This document shows, piece after piece, positions 29,535 through 37,842 of a DNA stretch of 64,000 bases. Origin of the DNA: Streptomyces antarcticus (GTDB lineage Bacteria > Actinomycetota > Actinomycetes > Streptomycetales > Streptomycetaceae); NCBI RefSeq assembly GCF_026627255.1, contig NZ_JAPNLM010000001.1, positions 124,001 through 188,000 on the forward strand, given 5' to 3'. The notes under the pieces are model-generated. The model was not told where the DNA came from and searched no databases. It was given only the letters and a program-made list of their open reading frames with translations. The position numbers were made by a program, and so were the translations under genes. Positions within the stretch are counted from its first letter, which is position 1. Every line of letters starts with the position of its first letter.

Positions 29535-31043
29535 TCAGACGGCCTCCGCGGCTTCGGGGAGCCGGGAGGCGAGGTGGTCGGTGAGCCGGACCACGTCGGC
29601 GACGTCGCCGTATTCACGGGCGGCGGCGTCGACGGTCTTGCGCAGGCGGGTGTTCACCCGCTCGGACCGCACCTTTCCCGCCACGTCGAGGGCCCGGCCG
29701 ACGAGGACGGCGGCCTGCTCCGGCTCGCGCTGGAGCAGGTGGACGGTTGCCATGCCGACGAGGTTGAGGGCGTAGGAGCGCTGGTGCTCGTCGTCCTTCC
29801 CGAAGAGCTCGACGGCCCGCGCCATGACGGGCTCGGCGAGGGAGGCGTACGTGGGGCTGCGCCCGGCGACGTAGGCCAGATCGCGGTACGAGTGGGAGTT
29901 CTCGCCATTCAGCTCGGCCTCGGAGAAGAAGCGGATCCAGTCGGGCTCGGGCTCGTCTCCGAAGCCGGCTTCGGAGAAGGTGTCCTCGGCCATCCGCACG
30001 GCCCGCTTGCAGCGGCTCGGCTGCCCCATGTTGGCGTAGGCGCGGGCCTCCATCGCATACAGCATGGCCTGGGTGCGGGGGCCGGCGCAGTCGCGGCTGC
30101 CGTACTGGGCGAGGTGGATGAGTTCCAGGGCGTCCTCGGGGCGCCCGAGGTGGATCATCTGGCGGCTCATGCCGGAGAGGATGTACGAGCCCAGCGGCTT
30201 GTCCCCGCCCTCCTTCGCGGCGTGCAGCGCGAGGACGAAGTACTTCTGCGCGGTGGGGTGCAGGCCGATGTCGTAGCTCATCCAGCCGGCGAGTTCGGCG
30301 AGTTCGGCGGCGACCTTGAAGAGCCGCTTCATGACCGGGGCCGGGTGGTTCTCCTGGAGCAGGTCGGTGACCTCGTGGAGCTGGCCGACGACGGCCTTGC
30401 GGCGCAGGCCGCCGCCGCACTGGGCGTCCCACTGGCGGAACATCACGGTGGTCGCGTCGAGCAGGTCGAGCTCGGGCTCGGAGAGGCGGGGCGCCCGGTG
30501 GCCGCCGCTGGAGCCCGAGGGGCCCGCCTCGCGCTGCCCGGGGTCGGCGGGCGGTACGGGGACGAGCCAGCGCTGCATGGGCTCGATGAGGGCGGGTCCG
30601 GCGGAGAGGGCGAGGGAGGTCCCGAGGAAGCCGCGGCGGGCCAGCATCAGGTCGCTGCGGGAGAACTCACCGAGCAGTTCGACGGTCTGCGGGCCGGCCC
30701 ACGGCAGGTCGACGCCGGAGACGGAGGGGGTCTGGTGGGCGGTGCGCAGTCCGAGCTGCTCGATGGCGACGACGGAGCCGAACCGCTCGGAGAACAACTC
30801 GGACAGGATGCGCGGGACGGGCTCGCGGGGCTGTTCACCGTCGAGCCAGCGGCGCACGCGGGAGGTGTCGGTGCTGATGTGGTGGGCGCCCATCTGGCGG
30901 GCCCGGCGGTTGACCTGGCGGGCGAGCTCGCCTTTGGACCAGCCGCTGCGGACGAACCACGAGCTGAGCTGTTCGTTGCGCGCAGCAGACTCCTCGTTCG
31001 TTCCGCTTGCGCCGTTGCCGCTCACTGGAACGCCCCCATCCAC
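29535..31043 (-). CDS. nsdA: NsdA, negative regulator of sporulation and antibiotic production
   Basis: A 502-residue regulator matching NsdA, whose loss in S. coelicolor increases sporulation and actinorhodin. The N-terminal third has an Xre-like HTH segment (LARQVNRRARQMGAHHISTDTSRVRRWLDG). Residues about 135-150 read RRGFLGTSLALSAG, which looks like a twin-arginine motif but is internal. The C-terminal half is a helical repeat (TPR-like; ALELIHLAQYG, ALNLVGMATVHLL). Start is GTG at 31043; a second GTG six codons in (SGNGASG) has a GGGGG before it and is an equal candidate. Divergent from the primase-like gene. Confidence 0.9.
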   Translation of the reverse strand: MDGGVPVSGNGASGTNEESAARNEQLSSWFVRSGWSKGELARQVNRRARQMGAHHISTDTSRVRRWLDGEQPREPVPRILSELFSERFGSVVAIEQLGLRTAHQTPSVSGVDLPWAGPQTVELLGEFSRSDLMLARRGFLGTSLALSAGPALIEPMQRWLVPVPPADPGQREAGPSGSSGGHRAPRLSEPELDLLDATTVMFRQWDAQCGGGLRRKAVVGQLHEVTDLLQENHPAPVMKRLFKVAAELAELAGWMSYDIGLHPTAQKYFVLALHAAKEGGDKPLGSYILSGMSRQMIHLGRPEDALELIHLAQYGSRDCAGPRTQAMLYAMEARAYANMGQPSRCKRAVRMAEDTFSEAGFGDEPEPDWIRFFSEAELNGENSHSYRDLAYVAGRSPTYASLAEPVMARAVELFGKDDEHQRSYALNLVGMATVHLLQREPEQAAVLVGRALDVAGKVRSERVNTRLRKTVDAAAREYGDVADVVRLTDHLASRLPEAAEAV

Positions 31044-31426
31044 TCACGCATCTTCCACACGAAACCCTGGCCGGGGCGGCGGCTGCCGTCAGGGACCTTC
31101 ACGAGTCCTTCACACATTGCCTCCGGCATACCCACGCGGGTTCCACCTTCGGGCCTCGTGCACCGAAAGTAATCCTACGATCACCCCCTCCGCGAGGTCG
31201 ACCGTGGAAACGCCACCATTCGCCACCCCTTCGAATGAACTCGCCACCCGCCAGGCGCGATTCACTTGACACCGAGGCGAAACGGATCGGTTGGACTGGA
31301 GTGCGCCAGGGGCGCGCGCGGCGAGGAGTGCGCCGGGCGGCACCGGAGGGCACCCCGCGGCGGACCTTCGACGGCAGGTCCCGCCGACGTCGTAACCACC
31401 GGCGCGTCCGACCCGTTGGAGGGGGC
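31044..31426. other. 383-bp divergent intergenic region, nsdA and primase-like gene
   Basis: No gene. It holds the candidate nsdA promoter at 31172-31201. On the plus strand a perfect TTGACA (31266-31271) could be a -35 for the downstream gene, but no good -10 follows at 16-18 bases. The primase-like gene has GGAGGGGG before its ATG. Confidence 0.5.
31172..31201 (-). promoter_or_regulatory. Candidate nsdA promoter
   Basis: Minus strand: TCGACC at 31196-31201 and TAGGAT at 31172-31177, 18 bases apart, about 130 bases upstream of nsdA. The -10 is good and the -35 is weak. Prediction only. Confidence 0.35.
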
Positions 31427-32101
31427 ATGGGCATGGGCTTCACGATCGGCGGCAGCCGAAGCACCAGGGAATTCCGTTCCGGCGCCCGGCGCCGCGGCCG
31501 CACCGCGGAGTGCACAGCGGTGGCGGAGTACACCGGGCTGTGGGGCTGGGACGCGGTGCCCGGCGCCCGCGCCGCCGCCCCCGGCCGGGACTGCTCCTGC
31601 GGCGACGCGCGGTGTACGGCGCCCGGGGCGCACCCCCTGGCCCTGGCCCCCGCGGTCCCGGCCGGGGCCACCCTCGACGAGGTCTCGGAGGCCTGGGGCG
31701 ACTACCCGGGCGCGGCGGTGCTCCTCCCGGTGGGCCGTTGTTTCGACGTCATCGAGGTCGCCGAGGAGGCCGGCCGGCACGCGCTGGTCCGGCTGGAGCG
31801 GATGGGCCTGCCGCTCGGCCCGGTCACCGCGACCCCGGACGGCCGGGCGCAGTTCTTCGTGGCCCCGGGGGCCGCCGCGGGGCTGCCGCAGCTGCTGTAC
31901 CGGATGGGCTGGGACGACGCGGACCTCGACCTGCGGGCGCTGGGCCAGGGGGCCTTCGTGACGGCCCCGCCCTCCGACCGGGGCGGGCTCGGGCCGGTCG
32001 GCTGGCTCCGGCCGCCCTCGCTCGACTCCGCCGGGGACCCGCCGCAGGCCCGGCTGCTGCTCGGCACCCTGGCGTACATCTGCCACCGCTTGCGCGACTA
32101 G
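31427..32101 (+). CDS. Primase-polymerase (AEP-like) N-terminal domain protein, probably inactive
   Basis: A 224-residue protein similar in layout to the bifunctional DNA primase/polymerase N-terminal domain found in Streptomyces replication proteins. A Cys cluster (CSCGDARC) sits near residue 65 and WGDYPGAAVLLPVG and FVTAPPSDRGG match the domain's landmarks. But the usual DxD site reads DVIEVAEEAG and the following Gly-x-H motif reads DGRAQFFVAP, with no His. There is no helicase half. ATG at 31427 with GGAGGGGG before it. It may bind nucleotide or DNA without catalysis; role unknown. Conserved next to nsdA. Confidence 0.7.
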   Translation: MGMGFTIGGSRSTREFRSGARRRGRTAECTAVAEYTGLWGWDAVPGARAAAPGRDCSCGDARCTAPGAHPLALAPAVPAGATLDEVSEAWGDYPGAAVLLPVGRCFDVIEVAEEAGRHALVRLERMGLPLGPVTATPDGRAQFFVAPGAAAGLPQLLYRMGWDDADLDLRALGQGAFVTAPPSDRGGLGPVGWLRPPSLDSAGDPPQARLLLGTLAYICHRLRD

Positions 32102-32145
32102 GACGGGCGGACTGATGGGGGGCGGGCGGCACGATGCGCGGCCCC

Positions 32146-32199
32146 CGTACGTGACGGTGCCCCGTGATCCGGCCGGATCACGGGGCACCGTCACGTACG
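32146..32199. terminator. 54-bp perfect palindrome, bidirectional terminator
   Basis: Two 27-base arms meet with no spacer at 32172/32173 and are exact reverse complements. In RNA it would fold as a long hairpin with a minimal loop. It lies between the convergent primase-like gene and ftsY, so termination in both directions is likely. Confidence 0.88.
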
Positions 32200-32230
32200 C
32201 GGACGGACCGCGTACGCGAGAGGACCGCGC

Positions 32231-33454
32231 TCAGTCGCCGATCAGGGCGTCCACGAACGCCTCCGGCTCGAACGGGGCCAGGTCGTCCGGGCCCTCGCCG
32301 AGGCCGACGAGCTTGACCGGGACGCCGAGCGCGCGCTGGACGGCGACGACGATGCCGCCCTTGGCGGTGCCGTCGAGCTTGGTCAGCACGATGCCGGTGA
32401 TGTCCACGACCTCGGCGAAGACGCGGGCCTGGGTGAGGCCGTTCTGCCCGGTGGTGGCGTCCAGGACGAGCAGGATCTCGTCCAGCGGGCCGTGCTTCTC
32501 CACGACGCGCTTGACCTTGCCGAGCTCGTCCATGAGGCCGGTCTTGGTGTGCAGGCGGCCGGCGGTGTCGATGAGCACCACGTCGGCACCCTCGGCGATG
32601 CCCTCCTTGACCGCGTCGAAGGCGATCGACGCGGGGTCGCCGCCCTCGGGTCCGCGCACGGTACGGGCCCCGACCCGGTCGCCCCAGGTCTGGAGCTGGT
32701 CGGCGGCGGCGGCGCGGAAGGTGTCGGCGGCGCCGAGCACCACGCTGCGGCCGTCGGCCACCAGGACGCGGGCGAGCTTGCCGGTGGTGGTGGTCTTGCC
32801 GGTGCCGTTCACGCCGACGACCATCACGACGGCGGGGGTGTCCACGCCGCTCTCGGTCTTCACGGCGCGGTCGAAGTCGGTGCCGACCAGGGTCAGCAGC
32901 TCCTCCTTCAGCAGGGCGCGCAGGTCCGCGGGGGTACGGGTGCCGAGCACCTTGACCCGTGCGCGGAGCCGGTCGACCAGTTCCTGGGTGGGTACGACAC
33001 CCACGTCGGCGATGAGGAGGGTCTCCTCGATCTCCTCCCAGGTGTCCTCGTCGAGGTGCTCGCGGGAGAGCAGCGTGAGCAGCCCCTTGCCCAGCGAGTT
33101 CTGCGACCGGGCGAGGCGGGCGCGCAGCCGGATCAGGCGGCCGGCGGTGGGCTCGGGCACCTCGATCTCGGGTGCGGCCGGCGCCTCGACGACGGGGTCC
33201 TCGACGGCGACCGGGGAGTCGGTGGCGGCCGCGGTGTCGGGGAGGGTGACCTCCTCGATCGTGCGGCGCGGCTCTTCCGCCGTCGGTGCGGCGTCCTCCC
33301 CCACCTGCGGTTCGGCGGGCGGGGCAGTGATGGTCGGCGTGCTCGACGGTGCCGAGGGCGGCAGCTGCTTCTTCTTGCGGCTGCTGACCACGAGCCCGCT
33401 GATCATGCCGACCGCGACCAGGGCGATGACTACAGCAAGGATGAGGATTTCCAT
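32231..33454 (-). CDS. ftsY: Signal recognition particle receptor FtsY
   Basis: The membrane receptor for SRP. The 407-residue protein starts with a membrane segment (ILILAVVIALVAVGMISGLVV), then a Pro/Ala/Glu-rich linker to about residue 100. The NG domain follows: G1 GVNGTGKTTTTGKLA, DTAGRLHTKTGLMDEL, G4 TKLDGTAKGG. An N-terminal membrane anchor is typical of actinobacterial FtsY, unlike E. coli. The ATG at 33454 has only weak Shine-Dalgarno. Divergent from the NCS1 permease gene. Confidence 0.95.
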   Translation of the reverse strand: MEILILAVVIALVAVGMISGLVVSSRKKKQLPPSAPSSTPTITAPPAEPQVGEDAAPTAEEPRRTIEEVTLPDTAAATDSPVAVEDPVVEAPAAPEIEVPEPTAGRLIRLRARLARSQNSLGKGLLTLLSREHLDEDTWEEIEETLLIADVGVVPTQELVDRLRARVKVLGTRTPADLRALLKEELLTLVGTDFDRAVKTESGVDTPAVVMVVGVNGTGKTTTTGKLARVLVADGRSVVLGAADTFRAAAADQLQTWGDRVGARTVRGPEGGDPASIAFDAVKEGIAEGADVVLIDTAGRLHTKTGLMDELGKVKRVVEKHGPLDEILLVLDATTGQNGLTQARVFAEVVDITGIVLTKLDGTAKGGIVVAVQRALGVPVKLVGLGEGPDDLAPFEPEAFVDALIGD

Positions 33455-33597
33455 AACGTCCCCAGTATCGGCCACGGGCGCCCCGGACCCGGGACCCGGG
33501 AGCGCCGCACCAGGACCGAATCCTCTATTTGTGGTCTTAGCGGCACATCTACGATGATGGACGACTCCCCGCCCCATCTCCCCCACCGGAGTACCGC

Positions 33598-35058
33598 ATG
33601 CCTGCCGAGCCCGCCGACGGTGCGATAGAGACCGCGATCGAGACACGCGGACTGGAGCCCGTCCCGGACGGCGAGCGCACCGGCCGGGTCCGTGAGCTGG
33701 TGCCGACGTGGGTCGCCGCCAACATCAGCGTGCTGCTGCTCACCATGGGCGCCGGCCTGGTGATCTTCAACAGGCTCAACATCTGGCAGGTGCTCGTCGT
33801 CGCGGTGGCCGCGCCGGTCGTCTCGTACGGGATCGTCGGGGTGATCTCCATCGCCGGCAAGCGCGGCGGCGCCCCGGGCATGGCCCTGTCGCGGGCGGTG
33901 TTCGGGCAGCGCGGCAACCTCTTCCCGGGGGCGCTGATCTGGGTGGCACGCTGGGGCTGGGAGACCATCAACGCGGTCAGCGGCGCCTACGCCGTGCTGA
34001 CCGTTCTCGACCTGCTCTTCGGCGTCGAGAGCAGCACCGCCCTGATCGTGGTCACCCTGCTCTTCTTCGTGGGCTGCACCTTCGTGGTCTCCGGCCTGGG
34101 CATCAACGCGCTGCGCGTCTGCTCCAAGTGGTCCACGTACCTCTTCGGCACCTTCAGCGTGCTCGTCCTCGGCTACCTGGTCGCCACGACCGACTGGTCC
34201 GCCGTCTTCGCCAAGCCGGCCGGCTCCACCGCGATGATGATCGCGGGCATCGGCACCATCGCGGCCGGCGGCATCAGCTGGGTCCCGTCCGGTCCGGACT
34301 TCACCCGCTACCTGCCGCGCACGGCCTCGTCCAGGGGCATGGTCGGCGCCACCGTCGGCGGCGCCGGCGTGGTCGTCCTGCCCATGGTGCTGATGGGCGC
34401 GGTCATGGCCGTCGGCACGCCGGACCTGGCCACCGCGCAGGACCCGGTCTCCTTCATCGGCGAGCTGCTGCCGACCTGGATCGCGGTCCCGTACCTGCTC
34501 ATCGCGCTCGTCGGGATGCTGCTGATCAACTCGATGTCGATGTACTCGGCCGGGTTCACCGCCCAGACCCTCGGCATCAAGGTCCCGCGCGCCTGGGCCG
34601 TCAGCGTCAACGCCGTCATCAGCCTGGTCTTCGGTTTCCTGCTGATGGTGGTCGCGACGAGCTTCTTCGGCTCGTTCATCTCCTTCCTGACCCTGCTGGC
34701 CGTGGCGTTCTCCGCCTGGATCGGCGTCTTCGGCGTGGACATGCTGCGCCGCGAGACCTACGACGGTGCCGCGCTGCTGGACACCACGCGGACCAGCGCC
34801 TACTGGTACAAGGGCGGTTTCGCCTGGCAGGCGATGACCGCGTGGGCGCTCGCCCTGGTGGTCGGCCTGCTGTTCACGTCGGTGGACTGGTTCAGCGGGC
34901 CGCTGTCCGCCACCTGGATCGGGGAGAACGGCCTCGGCTGGGTGGCCGGCATCGTGACCTCCGCCGTGCTGTACGGGGCGCTGCCGCGCACGCCCGCCCC
35001 GGCCGCCGCCGGGGAGCGGGCCGCGGACCGCGAGCCCGCCGGGACCCTGTCCAACTGA
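33598..35058 (+). CDS. NCS1-family nucleobase permease (cytosine permease-like)
   Basis: A 486-residue membrane transporter with about 12 hydrophobic segments. The NCS1 pattern is visible: VPTWVAANISVLLLTMGAGL, the WVPSGPDFTRYLP loop, and SMSMYSAGFTAQTLGI. CodB-type members take up cytosine or related purines and pyrimidines by proton or sodium symport; the substrate cannot be fixed here. It is followed, 62 bases on, by a flavin oxidoreductase gene on the same strand, so the two may form an operon for uptake and oxidation of a heterocycle (inference). Confidence 0.88.
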   Translation: MPAEPADGAIETAIETRGLEPVPDGERTGRVRELVPTWVAANISVLLLTMGAGLVIFNRLNIWQVLVVAVAAPVVSYGIVGVISIAGKRGGAPGMALSRAVFGQRGNLFPGALIWVARWGWETINAVSGAYAVLTVLDLLFGVESSTALIVVTLLFFVGCTFVVSGLGINALRVCSKWSTYLFGTFSVLVLGYLVATTDWSAVFAKPAGSTAMMIAGIGTIAAGGISWVPSGPDFTRYLPRTASSRGMVGATVGGAGVVVLPMVLMGAVMAVGTPDLATAQDPVSFIGELLPTWIAVPYLLIALVGMLLINSMSMYSAGFTAQTLGIKVPRAWAVSVNAVISLVFGFLLMVVATSFFGSFISFLTLLAVAFSAWIGVFGVDMLRRETYDGAALLDTTRTSAYWYKGGFAWQAMTAWALALVVGLLFTSVDWFSGPLSATWIGENGLGWVAGIVTSAVLYGALPRTPAPAAAGERAADREPAGTLSN

Positions 35059-35120
35059 CGCCACGTCAGCTAACGTCCCCCTTCGCCGCCCACCCACCTC
35101 CGGCGAAGGGGGACTTTCCC

Positions 35121-36107
35121 GTGCCCATCACCGTGGCCCGGTTCAATCTCGTCGACCCGAACGGCACCCCCGAGTCGCTCTCCGCCCGCTACAAGGCGGC
35201 GCTGGAGATGGCCCGGTACGCGGACGACCGCGGGATCGACACCGTCCAGACCGAGGAACACCACGGCACCGCCAACAACTGGCTGCCCTCCCCCTTCGCC
35301 TTCGCGGGCGCGGTCTTCGGCGCCACCCGCCGGATCGCGGTCACCGTCTCGGCGATCATCGGCCCGCTGTACGACCCGCTGAAGGTGGCCGAGGACATCG
35401 CCGTGCTCGACCTGCTCAGCGGCGGCCGCCTGGTGACCGTCGCGGGCATCGGCTACCGGCCCGAGGAGTACGAGCAGCACGGCGTGGAGTGGGGCCGGCG
35501 CGGCCGGCTCCAGGACGAGCTGCTGGAGACCCTGCTGAAGGCGTGGACGGGTGAGCCGTTCGAGTTCCGCGGCCGTACCGTACGGGTCACCCCGCGGCCC
35601 TTCACGCGGCCGCACCCGCTGCTTCTGGTCGGCGGCAGCTCCGAGGCGGCGGCGCGGCGCGCGGCCCGGCTGGGGCTGCCGTTCTTCCCGAGCGCGCACC
35701 TGCCGGAGCTGGAGGCGTACTACCGGGCGAAGCTCGCGGAGTACGGCACGGAGGGCTTCTGCATGATGCCCGCCGCCGAGACCCCGCTGCTGCACATCGC
35801 GCAGGACCCGGACCGGGTCTGGGCCGAGCACGGCGAGCACTTCCTGCACGAGGCGGGGATGTACGCGTCCTGGCAGTCCAAGGACATCCGCAGCGCCGTG
35901 CGGTCGGGCGCCCGCACGGTGGCGGAGCTGCGCGCGGAGGGCGTGTACCGCGTCCTCACCCCGGACGAGGCGGTCGCGTACGCGAAGGGCGCGGGCGAGG
36001 CGGGGAACCTGGTGCTGCACCCCCTGTGCGGCGGGATGCCGCTGGACGAGGGCTGGCGGAGCCTGCACCTGCTGTGCGAACGGGTGCTGCCCCGGCTCAA
36101 GGACTGA
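35121..36107 (+). CDS. LLM-class flavin-dependent oxidoreductase
   Basis: A 328-residue bacterial luciferase-like monooxygenase. FMN- or F420-dependent members of this family oxidise varied organic molecules. The fold is marked by an early EEHHG motif (residue 41 on), IAVLDLLSGGRLVTVAGIGYRPEEYEQHG and PLLLVGGSSEAAARRAARLG. GTG at 35121 with an AAGGGGG upstream. The product ends in the left arm of a strong hairpin that continues beyond the stop. Substrate unknown; the permease upstream suggests a heterocycle. Confidence 0.88.
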   Translation: MPITVARFNLVDPNGTPESLSARYKAALEMARYADDRGIDTVQTEEHHGTANNWLPSPFAFAGAVFGATRRIAVTVSAIIGPLYDPLKVAEDIAVLDLLSGGRLVTVAGIGYRPEEYEQHGVEWGRRGRLQDELLETLLKAWTGEPFEFRGRTVRVTPRPFTRPHPLLLVGGSSEAAARRAARLGLPFFPSAHLPELEAYYRAKLAEYGTEGFCMMPAAETPLLHIAQDPDRVWAEHGEHFLHEAGMYASWQSKDIRSAVRSGARTVAELRAEGVYRVLTPDEAVAYAKGAGEAGNLVLHPLCGGMPLDEGWRSLHLLCERVLPRLKD

Positions 36108-36124
36108 GCCGGGGCAGCACCCGT
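36080..36124 (+). terminator. Terminator overlapping the end of the LLM gene
   Basis: 20-bp perfect arms (36080-36099 and 36105-36124) with a 5-base loop. The left arm is the last codons of the gene and the TGA stop lies in the right arm. Terminates the NCS1-LLM pair; also faces glcP, which is convergent. Confidence 0.85.
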
Positions 36125-36156
36125 ACGAGAGGAGAGGGGGTGTTGGCGGGGGTGGG

Positions 36157-37587
36157 TCACCCCATCTCCTCCAACGCCTTGCCCTTGGTCTCCGGCACCC
36201 ATTTGAGGATGAAGGGGATCGAGAGCACGGCGAAGACCGCGTAGATGACGTACGCGCCGGACAGGTTCCAGTCCGACAGCGTCGGGAACGTGACGGTGAT
36301 GACCCAGTTGGCGATCCACTGGGCGGCGGCGGCCACGCCGAGGGCGGCGGCGCGGATGCGGCCCGGGAACATCTCGCCGAGCAGGACCCAGACCACCACG
36401 CCCCAGGACAGGGCGAAGAAGAGGACGAAGGAGTTGGCCGCGATGATGGCGACGAGCCCCTGGGTCTGCGGCAGGGTGATGTCGTCGCCGACGCCGGACC
36501 GGAAGGAGAAGGCCCAGGCGGCGACGCCGAGGGAGATCGCCATGCCGACGGAGCCGATGAGGGCGAGCGGCTTGCGGCCGATCCGGTCGACGAACAGCAT
36601 CGCGATCACCGTACCGATGATGTTCACGACGGAGGTCTCGAAGGAGTACAGGAACGAGGAGCTCGCGTCGATGCCGACCGACTGCCACAGCGAGGAGCTG
36701 TAGTAGAAGATCACGTTGATGCCGACGAGCTGCTGGAAGACGGAGAGGCCGATGCCGATCCAGACGATCGGCAGGAAGCCCATGCGGCCGCCGAGCAGGT
36801 CCTTGAAGGTCGACTTGTGCTCCGAGTGGATGGCGGCGTCGATCTCGCGGACCCGGGCGTCGGCGTCGATGCGCTCGCCCTCGACCTCGCGCAAGACCGT
36901 CTTGGCTTGGTCCATCTTGCCGACCGAGACGAGGAAGCGCGGGGACTCCGGGATGGCGAAGGACAGCAGGCCGTAGAGCACGGCCGGGACGACCATGACG
37001 CCGAGCATCCACTGCCAGGCTTCCAGGCCGCCGATCTCGCCGCGCTGGTCGCCGTCGGCGAGGTTGAGGATGCCCCAGTTGACCAGCTGCGAGACGGCGA
37101 TGCCGATGACGATGGCGGCCTGCTGGAAGGAGGCGAGCCGGCCGCGGTAGGCGGGCGGGGAGACCTCGGCGATGTAGGCGGGACCGATCACGGAGGCCAT
37201 GCCGATGCCGAAGCCGCCGATGATGCGCCACATGGCGAGGTCCCACAGGGCGAACGGCGTCGCGGATCCGATGGCGCTCGCGGTGAAGAGGACGGCGGCG
37301 ATCTGCATGCAGCGGATGCGGCCGATCCGGTCGGCGAGGCGGCCGGCGGTCGCCGCGCCGAAGGCGCAGCCGATGAGTGCGGCCGCGATCACCTGGGCGA
37401 GGGCCGCGGAGCCCACGTCGAACCGGTCGCGGATGGCTACGACGGCGCCGTTGATGACGGAGCTGTCGTAGCCGAAGAGGAAACCGCCCATGGCCGCGGC
37501 CGCGGTGATGAAGATGACGTGCCCGAGGTGGTCGGGCTGGGACGCGTTTCCACCGCCTGCCGCGGGTGCGTTCGCTGTGCTGGTCAA
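36157..37587 (-). CDS. glcP: Glucose permease GlcP (MFS sugar:H+ symporter)
   Basis: A 476-residue major facilitator sugar porter. The main glucose transporter of S. coelicolor is GlcP, and this protein matches my recall of it throughout. Motifs: GGFLFGYDSSVINGA in the first helix, GRLADRIGR loop, PESPRFL, GIGLSVFQQLVGINVIFYY, VDRIGRKPL and PETKGKALEEMG at the end. Start chosen as TTG at 37587 with AGGAG six bases before; the upstream open frame is unconserved. An AT-rich promoter lies beyond. The family is subject to carbon control via glucose kinase in Streptomyces. Confidence 0.93.
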   Translation of the reverse strand: MTSTANAPAAGGGNASQPDHLGHVIFITAAAAMGGFLFGYDSSVINGAVVAIRDRFDVGSAALAQVIAAALIGCAFGAATAGRLADRIGRIRCMQIAAVLFTASAIGSATPFALWDLAMWRIIGGFGIGMASVIGPAYIAEVSPPAYRGRLASFQQAAIVIGIAVSQLVNWGILNLADGDQRGEIGGLEAWQWMLGVMVVPAVLYGLLSFAIPESPRFLVSVGKMDQAKTVLREVEGERIDADARVREIDAAIHSEHKSTFKDLLGGRMGFLPIVWIGIGLSVFQQLVGINVIFYYSSSLWQSVGIDASSSFLYSFETSVVNIIGTVIAMLFVDRIGRKPLALIGSVGMAISLGVAAWAFSFRSGVGDDITLPQTQGLVAIIAANSFVLFFALSWGVVVWVLLGEMFPGRIRAAALGVAAAAQWIANWVITVTFPTLSDWNLSGAYVIYAVFAVLSIPFILKWVPETKGKALEEMG

Positions 37588-37723
37588 GGTGCGCTCCTGG
37601 GCCCGGCGCCGACGGCGGGCAGCGTGGGGGGTGTTGGTACTCGTGTTGTCGCCTGATCGTGTTCCTCCAGTGGGGCACACCAAACAGTGCGCCACCACCT
37701 GAACGTGCCGGGTGACAGAGGAG

Positions 37724-37751
37724 AGCCTATTGGTTCACTTATTGAAGTCAA
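37724..37751 (-). promoter_or_regulatory. Candidate glcP promoter in an AT-rich block
   Basis: Minus strand: TTGACT (37746-37751) and TAGGCT (37724-37729) 16 bases apart, a good vegetative promoter match in an unusually AT-rich patch. AATAGG and its complement recur several times between 37726 and 37772, flanking and overlapping the promoter, so an operator is plausible. Confidence 0.6.
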
Positions 37752-37842
37752 TAGGATGTGAAGAACCTATTTCGCGGGCATGAACTCGACAGATACGGCC
37801 ATAGCGCGGGTCAGTTGTTCAACATGTGAATGACTCGTGGCC

